Shown here: one piece after another, positions 44,783-53,742 of the stretch
Layout of the letters: each line of letters starts with the position of its first letter
Position numbering within the stretch: the first letter of the stretch is position 1
From: CAYNLK01 sp964398055
GTDB lineage: Bacteria; Chloroflexota; Anaerolineae; 4572-78; J111
Direction of reading: 5' to 3'
Length of the DNA stretch: 64,000 nt
Assembly: GCA_964398055.1 (NCBI GenBank)
Contig: CAYNLK010000019.1
Location: 46,145 to 110,144 of the forward strand
The notes under the pieces: model-generated
The model's database searches: none
Seen by the model: only the letters and a program-made list of their open reading frames with translations
What the model was told of the DNA's origin: nothing
Translations under genes and position numbers: made by a program

Positions 44783-45778
44783 ATGCCTGTATCGATTAAG
44801 GATATCGCCAAAGCAGCCGGTGTTTCCCCCTCAACCGTCTCTCGCGCCCTGAATGATCATCCCCATATTCGTGATGAAACCAAGCTACTTATTCATAATT
44901 TGGCTAAACAGATGGGCTATGTGCCCAGCGGTTTGGCCCGGAGTCTGGTTGCCAGGCGAACGGCGACCATCGGCGTAGCCATTACTGATCTGGCCGATCC
45001 TTATTATGCCCGGCTGATGTTGGGCATCGAGGCGGCTGCGGCCGGCCATCACTACCAGGTGGTGCTGAGTAGTTACTATCGGGACGCAACCCGTGAACTG
45101 GCAATTGTGCGTGATTTTCACATGCGGCGGGTGGACGGTATCATCGTGACCGGCTCCGAAATTGAAGAGGCCTATCATCCAACGGAAAATCATTTCTTTA
45201 TGCCGGTGGTGTTGATTAATCGGCCTAACTATTGCCATTCGGTCTCGGTTGACCGGTTGTTGGGCGCTCAAAAAATCGTTGAGCATCTCATCGAGTTGGG
45301 GCATCGGCGGATTGCTCATATTACCGAGGGGGCCAAATTCAGAGCCAAATCCCGGCGTCTGCAGGGTTACGTGGCCGCCCTAACCAAGCATCAGCTTGAG
45401 GTAGATGGTAACCTGATTGTCGATGGTGATGGCGGTATCAGCGGCGGGCTTCAGGCGGCGCCTGGCTTGCTTGATTTAGCCGAACCGCCCACAGCTATCT
45501 TCTGTTTCAATGATCTGACTGCCATTGGGGCCATTAACGCGCTGCGACAAAGAGGGTATGACGTCCCACAGGCTGTCTCAGTCGCCGGGTATGATGATTT
45601 GGAGATGGCGGCTTACTACCACCCCGCTTTGACCACCGTTCGCCAACACACTTTTCAACTTGGCCAATCTGCCGTGAATATGCTGCTCAAACTTATTCAG
45701 GGTGAGGCGGAGGTTAGCCCGGTGATGCTGGTCCCTGAACTGGTGATCCGGCAATCAACTGCGGCGGTTGCGGTTTAA
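44783..45778 (+). CDS. LacI/GalR-family transcriptional regulator
   Basis: 331 residues, the usual length. The N-terminal helix-turn-helix reads IKDIAKAAGVSPSTVSRALN (about 4-23), with a hinge near LARSLVARRT. The rest is a periplasmic-binding-like sugar sensor (IGVAITDLADPYYARLMLGIE; SVAGYDDLEMAAYYHPALTTV). It would bind a sugar or sugar phosphate and release the operator. The gene stands directly before an AfuABC/FbpABC-type transporter on the same strand, which is probably its target. Confidence 0.95.
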   Translation: MPVSIKDIAKAAGVSPSTVSRALNDHPHIRDETKLLIHNLAKQMGYVPSGLARSLVARRTATIGVAITDLADPYYARLMLGIEAAAAGHHYQVVLSSYYRDATRELAIVRDFHMRRVDGIIVTGSEIEEAYHPTENHFFMPVVLINRPNYCHSVSVDRLLGAQKIVEHLIELGHRRIAHITEGAKFRAKSRRLQGYVAALTKHQLEVDGNLIVDGDGGISGGLQAAPGLLDLAEPPTAIFCFNDLTAIGAINALRQRGYDVPQAVSVAGYDDLEMAAYYHPALTTVRQHTFQLGQSAVNMLLKLIQGEAEVSPVMLVPELVIRQSTAAVAV

Positions 45779-45870
45779 GGCGGCAGAAGGGATTGGCTGG
45801 TCTGTTGGAGAGGAGACGGTCCCAGCCTGCGGCACGGCAACGATGAATGAAAATGGGGGTGAGGTAGCGG

Positions 45871-45956
45871 CCCTCTCCCCCAACCCCTCTCCCAATCCTT
45901 CGGCTTCGCTCAGGACAGGTTTGGGAGAGGGGAGTCGCTCAGCGACGGGGTGAGGG
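45871..45956. repeat. Composite nested palindromic repeat
   Basis: An outer stem CCCTCTCCCC/GGGGTGAGGG (45871-45880, 45947-45956) encloses an inner perfect 12-bp stem CCCCTCTCCCAA/TTGGGAGAGGGG (45884-45895, 45921-45932). The inner loop holds CCTTCGGCTTCGCTCAGG, itself a common bacterial intergenic repeat. A small GTCGC/GCGAC hairpin follows the inner stem. It lies in the 269-base gap between the lacI-family and solute-binding protein genes. Confidence 0.75.
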
Positions 45957-46047
45957 CTATTTTCAAGGGAGGGCTGCCTATGATCGATGGTTAGTTTCAA
46001 ACTCAATGAAAGCCAAAAAACCCTTTATTTCTCAAGGAGGATTTACG

Positions 46048-47367
46048 ATGAAGAGCTATTTCTACTATTTCTACTTGGTGATAACAGCACTGGCGTTGTC
46101 GATTCTGCTGGCCGGCGTAGCCGGTGCGGCCAGCCCATTGCCCCAGGCGGGCGGGCAGGAGTACGTCGTCCAGGCCGACGACTGGTTGAGCAAACTGGCG
46201 GAAAAGAACTATGGCGATGTGTTAGCCTGGCCGGTGATCTGGAAAGCCACCAATCTCAAAGCGGAAACAGATGATAGCTTTGCCGTCATTCCCAACCCTA
46301 ACGTTATTGAAGTGGGTTGGAAATTGTGGATTCCGGATGAGGGCGAAGCGGCTACTCTGCTGAGCGAGTTTGCCACCGAGCGGGCCGCGGCTTCGACAGT
46401 CGGTTCAGCCGACATCACCGGTGAGCTCAACCTGCTCTGTGGGGTTGAGTTAGACTGGTGTGAAGGCCAGGTAGCTGAATTCAATAAGCTCTACCCGGGC
46501 ATTATGATCAACTGGGCGCGCCTGTCCAGCGGCGAGTCGCTCACCCGGCTGCGAAATGAGGCCGTCAATCCCCAGTTTGATGTGTGGTGGGGCGGTCCGG
46601 TTGATAGCTATATTGCGGCGGCCCAGGAAGGGCTGTTAGAGCCGTACGACTCGCCGAATGCGGTTAACCTGCGCAACCCCAACCTGATGAAGGCGCCGGA
46701 TAATAGCTGGTACGGCATCTACATCGGTACTCTGGGTTTTGCCACCAATACCAACTACCTGGCCGAGCATCCCGAGCTGTCGGCCCCGACCTCGTGGGAT
46801 GACCTGATCAAGCCGGAGTGGCAGGGGCAGATTATGATAGCCCACCCCTCCAGTTCCGGCACCTCTTATACCGCCCTTTGCACTAACATCCAAACCAGAG
46901 GTGAGGCCGCCTGGGACTATGAGCGAGCGTTTGCCAGTAATGTGCTCCAATTTACCAAGAGTGGTTCGGCCCCGGCTCGTTTTGTGGGTGCCGGTGAGGC
47001 GGCTGTCGCCGTTGTTTTCTCCCACGATGCGGTGAAGCAGATTGAAGCCGGGCTGCCATTGACCCTGACCTTCCCGCAGGAAGGTACTGGCTACGAGATT
47101 GGCGGTACGGCTATCATCAAGGGCGCCAAACATCCTGACCTGGCCAAACTGTGGGTGGACTGGGCCTTGACCCCAGCGGCGCAAGAGCTTGGGCCGAAGT
47201 ATTCCGCTTACCAAGCGCCTACCGTCATTGGGGCCGAGGCTTCCCGGCCGGAACTTCTGGATGTCAACCTCATCAATTATGATTTTGATTTCTGCGGCAG
47301 CAACAAAAAAGATTTTGTCGATCGTTTTACCAACGAAATCGCCAATGCCGAAAGTCTGAAAGAATAA
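46048..47367 (+). CDS. ABC transporter solute-binding protein with N-terminal LysM domain
   Basis: 439 residues from the ATG at 46048; AAGGAGGA stands 8 bases before it, while the upstream ATG at 46006 has no site. The signal peptide (1-28) has no lipobox. Residues 38-97 form a LysM-like domain (EYVVQADDWLSKLAEKNYGD, then WKLWIPD). From about 125 the protein is a family 1 binding protein of the FbpA/AfuA type (NLLCGVELDWCEGQV; FDVWWGG; GTAIIKGAKHP). This group binds ferric iron or hexose phosphates. LysM would hold it to peptidoglycan instead of a lipid anchor. The LacI gene upstream and pentose-phosphate genes downstream favour a sugar ligand. Confidence 0.88.
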   Translation: MKSYFYYFYLVITALALSILLAGVAGAASPLPQAGGQEYVVQADDWLSKLAEKNYGDVLAWPVIWKATNLKAETDDSFAVIPNPNVIEVGWKLWIPDEGEAATLLSEFATERAAASTVGSADITGELNLLCGVELDWCEGQVAEFNKLYPGIMINWARLSSGESLTRLRNEAVNPQFDVWWGGPVDSYIAAAQEGLLEPYDSPNAVNLRNPNLMKAPDNSWYGIYIGTLGFATNTNYLAEHPELSAPTSWDDLIKPEWQGQIMIAHPSSSGTSYTALCTNIQTRGEAAWDYERAFASNVLQFTKSGSAPARFVGAGEAAVAVVFSHDAVKQIEAGLPLTLTFPQEGTGYEIGGTAIIKGAKHPDLAKLWVDWALTPAAQELGPKYSAYQAPTVIGAEASRPELLDVNLINYDFDFCGSNKKDFVDRFTNEIANAESLKE

Positions 47368-47389
47368 CCCGGTTACCGATCTTTCTCAG

Positions 47390-47433
47390 CCCGGAGTTTG
47401 GCGTCAGGAGTCGTGACTGATCCAGACTCCGGG
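47390..47433. repeat. Intercistronic stem-loop between binding protein and permease genes
   Basis: CCCGGAGTTTGG (47390-47401) pairs with CCAGACTCCGGG (47422-47433) with one mismatch over a 20-base loop. No T-run follows, so it should not stop transcription fully. Similar structures protect binding-protein messages and set unequal expression in other ABC operons. Confidence 0.65.
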
Positions 47434-47468
47434 TTCCTGGGCGATTATTAGCTGACAAGTGGGTCAAG

Positions 47469-49778
47469 ATGCAACAAGCAGCTCAATTACGGACTGACTC
47501 CCCATCGATGAGTTTGAAAGAGAATATTATCCGCCGGGTTGGCGAATTCAGGCTGATTGCCCACGACAACATTCTAATGGTAGGTTTGTTAACCGTTACC
47601 ATTTTTGTGCTATTGTTCATCATTCTGCCTTTGGTTCGGGTGATCGTGCAGGGCTTCTTTGACCCGGCCAGCGGTGAATTCAGCCTGGAATATTTTGCCC
47701 GTTACTTTGATCCATACTACCGCACCCACTCCTGGAACGTGCTGCGCGATACGATGAAGATGGGGCTGTTCACCGCCGCCTTCGGCACTATTTTAGGCTT
47801 TGTTTTTGCCTATACGGTGGTGCGTTGTAACATCCCATTTCCCCGCTTGTTTCATATCGTTACCTTATTGCCGACCATTTCTCCCCCCTTTGCCATTGCT
47901 GTGGCCGCTATTTTGTTGTTTGGCCGGAATGGTTTGATCACTCGACAATGGTTAGGGATTCAATTTACGGTGGGGGTCAATGACATTTACGGCCTCGACG
48001 GTTTGGTTTTTGTGCAGGTGATTACCTTTTTTTCGGTGCCATACCTGATCATCCGGGCTATGCTAGAACGGTTTGAACCGGCAATGGAGGAAGCCGCCCT
48101 GAGTATGGGCGCCAGCAAGTTCCATATTTTTAGAACCATCACCCTGCCGCTCTTGATTCCGGGCCTGGCCGGTTCTTTCCTGCTGCTCTTTGTCGAGTCG
48201 CTGGCCGATCTGGGCAATCCGCTGCTCATTGCGGGCAATACCACTGTCCTATCGGCGGAGATTTTTCTGGCGGTCAATGGTGAATATAACCAACAAAAAG
48301 CCGCGGCCTTATCACTGGTCTTATTGATACCTACCTTGACCCTATTCATAATACAGAATTACTACGTCAAGCGACGCTCATACGTATCAGTGACCGGCAA
48401 GCCAACCGGCGGGCAGTTGCTGGTTAAGGAACCGCTGATTCGCTGGTCTTTTATTACCGTCAGTAGCCTGACTCTGATCCTGGTGTTAGCTCTTTATATC
48501 TCTATTGTCGGTGGGTCATTGACTCGATTGTGGGGGATTGATAATTCTATCAGCTTTCAATATTATGCCGTGGCCTTTAACCGAGGACTTGAGGCTATTA
48601 TTGACACCACTTTTCTGTCGGCCATTTCTACCCCTGTAGCCGGACTGATCGGCATGTTGGTTGCTTTTATGACGATCAGGAAGGCGTTCTCCGGTAAAGA
48701 ATCGTTGGACTTTTTCTCTAACCTGGGCGGCGCGGTGCCCGGCACAATCCTGGGCATCGGTTATATTATTGCTTTTATCCAGGCGCCGTGGTGGACGTTG
48801 TTGATTGTTTACGCTATGCTGGCGTTATATCTGGGGGCTGTCGGCGCCAAATCAACCCAGGGTAGAGTGGTGATCGTTGCCGGAGGGAGTGTGTTGGGCT
48901 ACCTAATGACTCTCTTGCCCGGCGGGGCCGGTTCTGAAGCGCTGTTCAGTTTTAACGAATGGTATTACTTCCTGGCGGGGATACTGGCGGTAGTGGCGGC
49001 TATAGGCTGGTGGGGCACAGAAAAGGGTAAGCGCCGTACCGTCTTTGGCGCCATCATCGGCATGGCTATCTTCCTGGTGATTTTTGTTAACGCCACCCCT
49101 TTACTGCGGCAACTGGTCATTTGGAGCCGAACTTTGCCCGGGACAAATTGGCCTAAAGTAGTCAGCAGTATTGCCGATCAAATTGGGGTATTTTTACAAC
49201 CGGCTCCGGCGTTAATTGGCTTGACTTTCATCACCATCGGAATTCTAGTTTTGGGCCAGGCGGGGATCAAGGTAAGATGGCCGGCGGCCACGGTGTTGTT
49301 GAGTGTGGGCGCGGCCCTGTCGCTGGTAGGTGAACCTCTGGCCTTGGTTGGCTCGGCTTACATTGTCATTTTCGCCTATGCCGTCCGCAGCCTGCCGGCC
49401 TCGGTGCGGGCCGGCGTAGCCGCGCTGCAACAAATCGATCCGTCGATCGAGGAGGCTTCGGCTAATCTGGGAGGCAATGCCCAATATACTTTCCGGCGGA
49501 TTACCCTGCCGCTCATTTTGCCTGCCTTTATCGCCGGCTTGATCTTTAGTTTTGCCCGCCATATGACCAGCTTATCGGCCATTATCTTTCTGTCAAACCC
49601 CAAATGGCGCATCTTAACCGTTGAGATCCTGAGCGCGGTGGAGCAGGGCGGGATGAGTTTGGCCGCGGCCTATTCGGTCATCTTGATTGTGATTGTGCTG
49701 GTCGCCATTGGGCTAACCTACTTCGTTTTGGGCCGGACTCTGGGCAGTTCAGGCCAACAGGTCGATTTGAGTTTGTAA
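47469..49778 (+). CDS. ABC transporter permease, two fused halves (AfuB/FbpB type)
   Basis: 769 residues. Two binding-protein-dependent permease domains are joined in one chain. The first EAA loop is EEAALSMGASKFHIFRTITLPLLIPG (about 215-240); the second is EEASANLGGNAQYTFRRITLPLILPA (about 660-685). Each docks with the ATPase. Between the start of the second half (PGTILGIGYIIAF) and AYAVRSLPASVRAG there is an insertion of roughly 150 residues with extra hydrophobic helices. Many FbpB proteins are shorter and lack it. It forms the membrane pore of the transporter. The ATPase gene follows after 16 bases. Confidence 0.92.
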   Translation: MQQAAQLRTDSPSMSLKENIIRRVGEFRLIAHDNILMVGLLTVTIFVLLFIILPLVRVIVQGFFDPASGEFSLEYFARYFDPYYRTHSWNVLRDTMKMGLFTAAFGTILGFVFAYTVVRCNIPFPRLFHIVTLLPTISPPFAIAVAAILLFGRNGLITRQWLGIQFTVGVNDIYGLDGLVFVQVITFFSVPYLIIRAMLERFEPAMEEAALSMGASKFHIFRTITLPLLIPGLAGSFLLLFVESLADLGNPLLIAGNTTVLSAEIFLAVNGEYNQQKAAALSLVLLIPTLTLFIIQNYYVKRRSYVSVTGKPTGGQLLVKEPLIRWSFITVSSLTLILVLALYISIVGGSLTRLWGIDNSISFQYYAVAFNRGLEAIIDTTFLSAISTPVAGLIGMLVAFMTIRKAFSGKESLDFFSNLGGAVPGTILGIGYIIAFIQAPWWTLLIVYAMLALYLGAVGAKSTQGRVVIVAGGSVLGYLMTLLPGGAGSEALFSFNEWYYFLAGILAVVAAIGWWGTEKGKRRTVFGAIIGMAIFLVIFVNATPLLRQLVIWSRTLPGTNWPKVVSSIADQIGVFLQPAPALIGLTFITIGILVLGQAGIKVRWPAATVLLSVGAALSLVGEPLALVGSAYIVIFAYAVRSLPASVRAGVAALQQIDPSIEEASANLGGNAQYTFRRITLPLILPAFIAGLIFSFARHMTSLSAIIFLSNPKWRILTVEILSAVEQGGMSLAAAYSVILIVIVLVAIGLTYFVLGRTLGSSGQQVDLSL

Positions 49779-49794
49779 TCTTAGGAGAACTTCA

Positions 49795-50871
49795 GTGAGT
49801 TTTTTACTTCTTGAAAACCTGACCAAAGAATTTGTGGGGCGAGGGGGCGAAGGTATTGTTCGGGCGGTAGACCAAATCAATGTCAGTATCCAAGAAGGCG
49901 AGTTTGTCACCTTGTTAGGCCCGTCCGGCTGTGGTAAAACGACCACGCTGCGGTTGATTGCCGGCTTTGAATTTCCCACCGAGGGTCGGATTGTCCTGGA
50001 TGGCGAGGTGATTAACGAGCAGCCGCCCAACCAGCGCGATATGGCCATGGTTTTCCAGAGTTATGCCATCTTCCCCCATCTCAACGTTTTTGAGAATATT
50101 GCCTACGGCCTCAAGATCCAACGTCTCTCAAAACAGGTGGTTAAAGAAAAAGTGCGGCGGGTGCTGGAACTTACCGAGCTGACCGGCCTGGAAAATCGCG
50201 CCCCCAATGCCCTGTCGGGCGGCCAGCAGCAGCGGGTGGCCCTGGCCCGGGCTTTGGTGATGGAGCCAAAAGTGCTGCTCATGGATGAGCCTCTCTCCAA
50301 CCTGGATGCCAAATTACGCGAGGTGATGCGCACCGAGATTCGCCGTATTCAGCAGGCTTTGGGTATTACCAGCGTCTACGTGACCCACGACCAGGTGGAA
50401 GCGATGACTCTGTCGGACCGAATTGTAGTAATGAATGGGGGACGCATTGAGCAGATTGGCCCGCCCCCGGAGATCTATCGCCATCCCCACAGCGCCTTTG
50501 TAGCCGATTTCATTGGCCGGACCAATTTTGTACAGGCGACGGTGCTTGGCGTCAATGGTAATCTGGTGGCGCTGGAAGCGTTGGGCCAGACTTTGACCAT
50601 TCCCAAACCCGACAAATCGGTTAGCCCAGGTCAAGCCGTCAGGCTGGTGGTGCGGCCCGAAGCTGTTGAGGTCATCGAACAGGGCGGTCAATATCAGGGG
50701 ATCGTGCGTTGGGCCTCTTACCTGGGTAGCCTGGTGGAGTACCAGATAGAGGTAGCCGGGCAAAACCTGGCCATCACCGACCATGACCCCCGTAAAAGTG
50801 TCGTTTATCCCCAGGGCCATCGGGTTGGGGTCCACTTTTTGGAAGACTGCATCTATGTGCTACCAGAGTGA
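49795..50871 (+). CDS. ABC transporter ATP-binding protein (PotA/FbpC type)
   Basis: 358 residues. The start is GTG at 49795 with TTAGGAGAA 6 bases upstream. Walker A GPSGCGKTT (about 41-49), signature LSGGQQQRVALARAL, Walker B LLMDEPLSNLDAKLR and the H-loop YVTHD are all intact. A TOBE-like domain fills the C-terminal 110 residues (VRLVVRPEAVEV; VGVHFLEDCIYVLPE), as in PotA, MalK and FbpC. It powers the AfuB/FbpB-type permease encoded just upstream. A terminator follows 47 bases after the stop. Confidence 0.96.
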   Translation: MSFLLLENLTKEFVGRGGEGIVRAVDQINVSIQEGEFVTLLGPSGCGKTTTLRLIAGFEFPTEGRIVLDGEVINEQPPNQRDMAMVFQSYAIFPHLNVFENIAYGLKIQRLSKQVVKEKVRRVLELTELTGLENRAPNALSGGQQQRVALARALVMEPKVLLMDEPLSNLDAKLREVMRTEIRRIQQALGITSVYVTHDQVEAMTLSDRIVVMNGGRIEQIGPPPEIYRHPHSAFVADFIGRTNFVQATVLGVNGNLVALEALGQTLTIPKPDKSVSPGQAVRLVVRPEAVEVIEQGGQYQGIVRWASYLGSLVEYQIEVAGQNLAITDHDPRKSVVYPQGHRVGVHFLEDCIYVLPE

Positions 50872-50917
50872 AGAGTAAACCCGGGTTCAGGTTCAATTTT
50901 TTGAACTAAGCTGTGGG

Positions 50918-50958
50918 GCCTATGTGAAAGCTAAACTTTCATATAGGCGTTTTTGTTT
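50918..50958 (+). terminator. Intrinsic terminator after the ABC operon
   Basis: GCCTATGTGAAAG (50918-50930) pairs with CTTTCATATAGGC (50936-50948) with one G-U pair and a 5-base loop. GTTTTTGTTT follows. Confidence 0.85.
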
Positions 50959-50978
50959 ACGGTAAATGGGGAGCAACC

Positions 50979-51866
50979 ATGTCTATAAAGCATGTTGATA
51001 TCGTAATGATTGGCCACTTTGCCAGGGATCGGGTTGTGGTAGACGGCCAGGGCCAAACTTTCTCCGGCGGCGCCGTCTACTATGGCGGTGTGGCGTTGCG
51101 CCGTTTGGGGGTAACTGTCGCCATTGTAACCCGCCTGAACCCTGATGATTTCCCTTTTCTGGCCGAGCTTGAGCAAGCTGGCGTGACTGTTTTTGCCTCT
51201 CCGGCTCCACAAACTTCCGGGATTGAAAACCTCTACAACTCGGCTGATATGGAACACCGAGTCTGCCGCCCGCTTGGTTTTGCCGGGCCAATCCAACTGG
51301 CCGATATTCCGCCTGTATCGGCTTCCATCTACGCCATCACCCCGATTATGGCCGGTGAGGTTGACTTGAAGCTGCTCAGAGCTTTAGCTAAACAGGGACC
51401 GGTGGCTTTGGATGTGCAGGGTTTTGTGCGGGTTCCGGCCAAAAATGATTTGGTCTTTGCCCCGTGGCCTGAGCTAGAGGAAGGCCTGTCGCTGGTGACC
51501 TACCTTAAGGTGGATCGGGCCGAGGCCGAACTGCTCACCGGCCTAACTGATCTGGCTGCGGCGGCTTTCCGTTTGGCCGAGTATGGCCCGCGCGAAATCG
51601 TTCTCACCCAATCGTCCGGCGTCACCGTTTATGCCGCTGGACAGATCTACCACGCTCCCTTCACCCCACGCTCATTGGTCGGACGGACCGGCCGCGGCGA
51701 TACCTGCTTTGCCGCCTACCTGGGTAAGCGCCTGACCACCTCCCCGGAAGTCGCCACGCGTTGGGCCGGGGCCATAACCACGCTCAAACAAGAAAAAGCC
51801 GGTCCCTGGCAAGGCAACGTTGCTGAAGTGGAGCGGGATTCCCGATTTGCTTTGGGAGCGCCGTAA
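50979..51866 (+). CDS. PfkB-family carbohydrate kinase
   Basis: 295 residues. The N-terminus DIVMIGHFARD and SGGAVYYGGVALRRLG match the PfkB substrate lobe; the second signature is GRTGRGDTC (235-243), with Asp241 as the catalytic base. Most relatives have GAGD, so the Arg-for-Ala change here is a small deviation. The family phosphorylates sugars or nucleosides with ATP. The transporter, LacI regulator, transketolase and RpiA nearby suit a pentose or related sugar; the substrate is not proven. GGGGAGCAACC lies before the ATG. Confidence 0.9.
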   Translation: MSIKHVDIVMIGHFARDRVVVDGQGQTFSGGAVYYGGVALRRLGVTVAIVTRLNPDDFPFLAELEQAGVTVFASPAPQTSGIENLYNSADMEHRVCRPLGFAGPIQLADIPPVSASIYAITPIMAGEVDLKLLRALAKQGPVALDVQGFVRVPAKNDLVFAPWPELEEGLSLVTYLKVDRAEAELLTGLTDLAAAAFRLAEYGPREIVLTQSSGVTVYAAGQIYHAPFTPRSLVGRTGRGDTCFAAYLGKRLTTSPEVATRWAGAITTLKQEKAGPWQGNVAEVERDSRFALGAP

Positions 51867-51883
51867 GGCCAAAATACCAATCG

Positions 51884-51918
51884 CAAATTGCAATTTGCAA
51901 TTTGTAATTTGTAATTTG
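51884..51918. repeat. Heptanucleotide tandem repeat, five units
   Basis: CAAATTG, CAATTTG, CAATTTG, TAATTTG, TAATTTG at exact 7-bp spacing. It ends two bases before the ribosome site of the PHP gene. Confidence 0.85.
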
Positions 51919-51933
51919 TAAAGGAGGTTGGTT

Positions 51934-52785
51934 ATGTCCCCATTATCCCGGATCGTTACCGACTATCATATGCACTCCACTTTTAGCCCGGACGCCCACG
52001 ACCCGCCGGTGGAATTATGCCGCCGCGCCCTGGCGCTGGGCTTTAGCGAGATTGCCATCACCGAGCACGCCGAATGGCATCCGGTCAGACAGCAGGATGG
52101 TTTTCCGAACGCCGACGGCTACTTTGCCGCTATGGCCCAGGTACAGGCCGAATTTGAGCCGCTGGGCTTAACCGTTTACACCGGCATCGAGCTGGGTAAT
52201 CCCCAGGATTATCCCAGCCAGGCCGCCGAGTTGGTGGCCGCCTATCCTTTTGATCTGGTCATTGGCTCGCTGCACTGGCTGTATGGCGAGAACCTCCAAT
52301 CGGCCGCCTGCTTTGCCAACCGCGATCCCTACCAGGTCTACACCGATTACTTTGTCGAACTGGAGCGCATGGTTACCAGTTTTGATTTTGAGATGGTGGC
52401 CCACTTTGACCGGATTTTCTACCGCGGCGCCTTGTTGGGGGCCAACTTTGAGTCTGATCGCCTCGAACCAATTGTGCGCAAAACATTGGCCACAGTCGCC
52501 CGCTACGGCCGGGCGCTGGAAATCAACACTCGCTATCTAAAACACACCCCTAATTGGAATGAGGCGTTGGTCACGATGCTACGCTGGTTTTTAGAGGAAG
52601 GCGGCAGTCGCGTGGCGGTCAATTCCGATGCCCACCGGGCCGCCGAGCTTGGCCGTAACCTTGAGCTAGCCACAGAAATTTTGACAAGGGCCGGCTTTGA
52701 GTTATCGGCGCAGTTTTTAACTGTACAACCACCGGCGGATTGTGTTAGAATAGGGCCGCTGTTTAACCATAACCGGTCCAGGTGA
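51934..52785 (+). CDS. PHP-domain histidinol-phosphatase-like phosphoesterase
   Basis: 283 residues. The start is ATG at 51934 because AAGGAGG (51921-51927) lies 6 bases upstream; the TTG at 51928 is too close to that site. The PHP metal site is visible: DYHMHSTFSPD, EHAEWHP, GIELGN, IGSLHW, HFDRIF and NSDAHR. The domain hydrolyses phosphate esters with a multinuclear metal centre; histidinol phosphatases of the HisK type have this layout. No other his gene is in the window, so the true substrate is open. The next gene starts 6 bases after the stop. Confidence 0.9.
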   Translation: MSPLSRIVTDYHMHSTFSPDAHDPPVELCRRALALGFSEIAITEHAEWHPVRQQDGFPNADGYFAAMAQVQAEFEPLGLTVYTGIELGNPQDYPSQAAELVAAYPFDLVIGSLHWLYGENLQSAACFANRDPYQVYTDYFVELERMVTSFDFEMVAHFDRIFYRGALLGANFESDRLEPIVRKTLATVARYGRALEINTRYLKHTPNWNEALVTMLRWFLEEGGSRVAVNSDAHRAAELGRNLELATEILTRAGFELSAQFLTVQPPADCVRIGPLFNHNRSR

Positions 52786-52790
52786 CTCTG

Positions 52791-53633
52791 ATGCCCAATG
52801 CTCAATTAGCCCAGGCTAGCGATACCGTTCTCCTGATCAGCCAGGATGGCAAAAAATTCTACATCAAGTTGACACCCGGTAATCGCCAGCACACCCATGA
52901 AGGCATCATCGACCACGATCAGCTCATCGACCAACCGTTGGGCCGCAAGATTGTCTCCTCCACCGGCCACGACTTCATTGTCGTCGAACCCTCTCTGTCA
53001 GAGTTGGTCAAAGAGATCAAACGCAAAACTCAGATCATCTATCCCAAAGAGGCCGGGCGCATCCTCTTCAAAATGAACATCTACCCCGGCCGGCGGGTGA
53101 TCGAGGCCGGCAGCGGCAGTGGGGCCTTGACCATCAGCCTGGCCCGCTTTGTTTCGCCCACGGGCCGGGTCTATTCCTACGAGCTGCGCCCGGAGATGCT
53201 GGCCAACGCCCGGGCCAATGTCGACAAGGTCGGTCTGGCCGACTTTGTGGATTTCAAGCAGCGCGACATCAGCGCCGGTTTCGAGGAGACCAACGTCGAT
53301 GCCGTATTTCTGGATGTGCGGGAACCGTGGCAATATCTGGGCCAGGTTAAAGCCGCCCTCAAAAGCAGCGGCTTCTTTGGGGCGATTGTGCCGACCACCA
53401 ACCAGGTCAGCGAACTGCTCAAAGCGCTCAGGAAACATGAATTTGGCGGCCTGGAAGTGGAGGAGAATTTTATTCGCGCCTACAAGCCCATCCCCGGCCG
53501 CCTGCGTCCCGACGATATTATGGTTGGCCACACCGGCTACCTGATTTTTGCCCGCAACCTGGAGGGCGGACTCTGGCCTGAACCGCGTCCCCGGCGAGCC
53601 GGTCAGTCGTTCGACGAGGATGCAGATGACTGA
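52791..53633 (+). CDS. trmI: tRNA (adenine-N1)-methyltransferase TrmI
   Basis: 280 residues. An N-terminal beta domain is followed by a Rossmann methyltransferase with SAM-binding motif VIEAGSGSGALTISLA, then YELRPEMLANARANV and FLDVREPWQY. It methylates adenine 58 in the T loop of tRNAs (m1A58) as a tetramer. The chosen ATG at 52791 has AGGTGA just upstream; a GTG at 52782 overlapping the previous stop is the alternative. The last 25 residues are acidic. Confidence 0.94.
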   Translation: MPNAQLAQASDTVLLISQDGKKFYIKLTPGNRQHTHEGIIDHDQLIDQPLGRKIVSSTGHDFIVVEPSLSELVKEIKRKTQIIYPKEAGRILFKMNIYPGRRVIEAGSGSGALTISLARFVSPTGRVYSYELRPEMLANARANVDKVGLADFVDFKQRDISAGFEETNVDAVFLDVREPWQYLGQVKAALKSSGFFGAIVPTTNQVSELLKALRKHEFGGLEVEENFIRAYKPIPGRLRPDDIMVGHTGYLIFARNLEGGLWPEPRPRRAGQSFDEDADD

Positions 53634-53742
53634 GTGACCGCCAGACTCCCCGGTCGGTCTATTTGCGCCCAACTCGATTTCATGGTTTCATGTGCCTTAT
53701 TCATCACGTTTTATCCCCAGCATAATTAAGGAGCCATTGACA

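Noticed and set aside
45896..45920. Operator for the LacI-family protein before the binding protein gene
   Set aside because: The palindromic stretch is part of a common dispersed repeat and does not match TGCAAACGTTTGCA.
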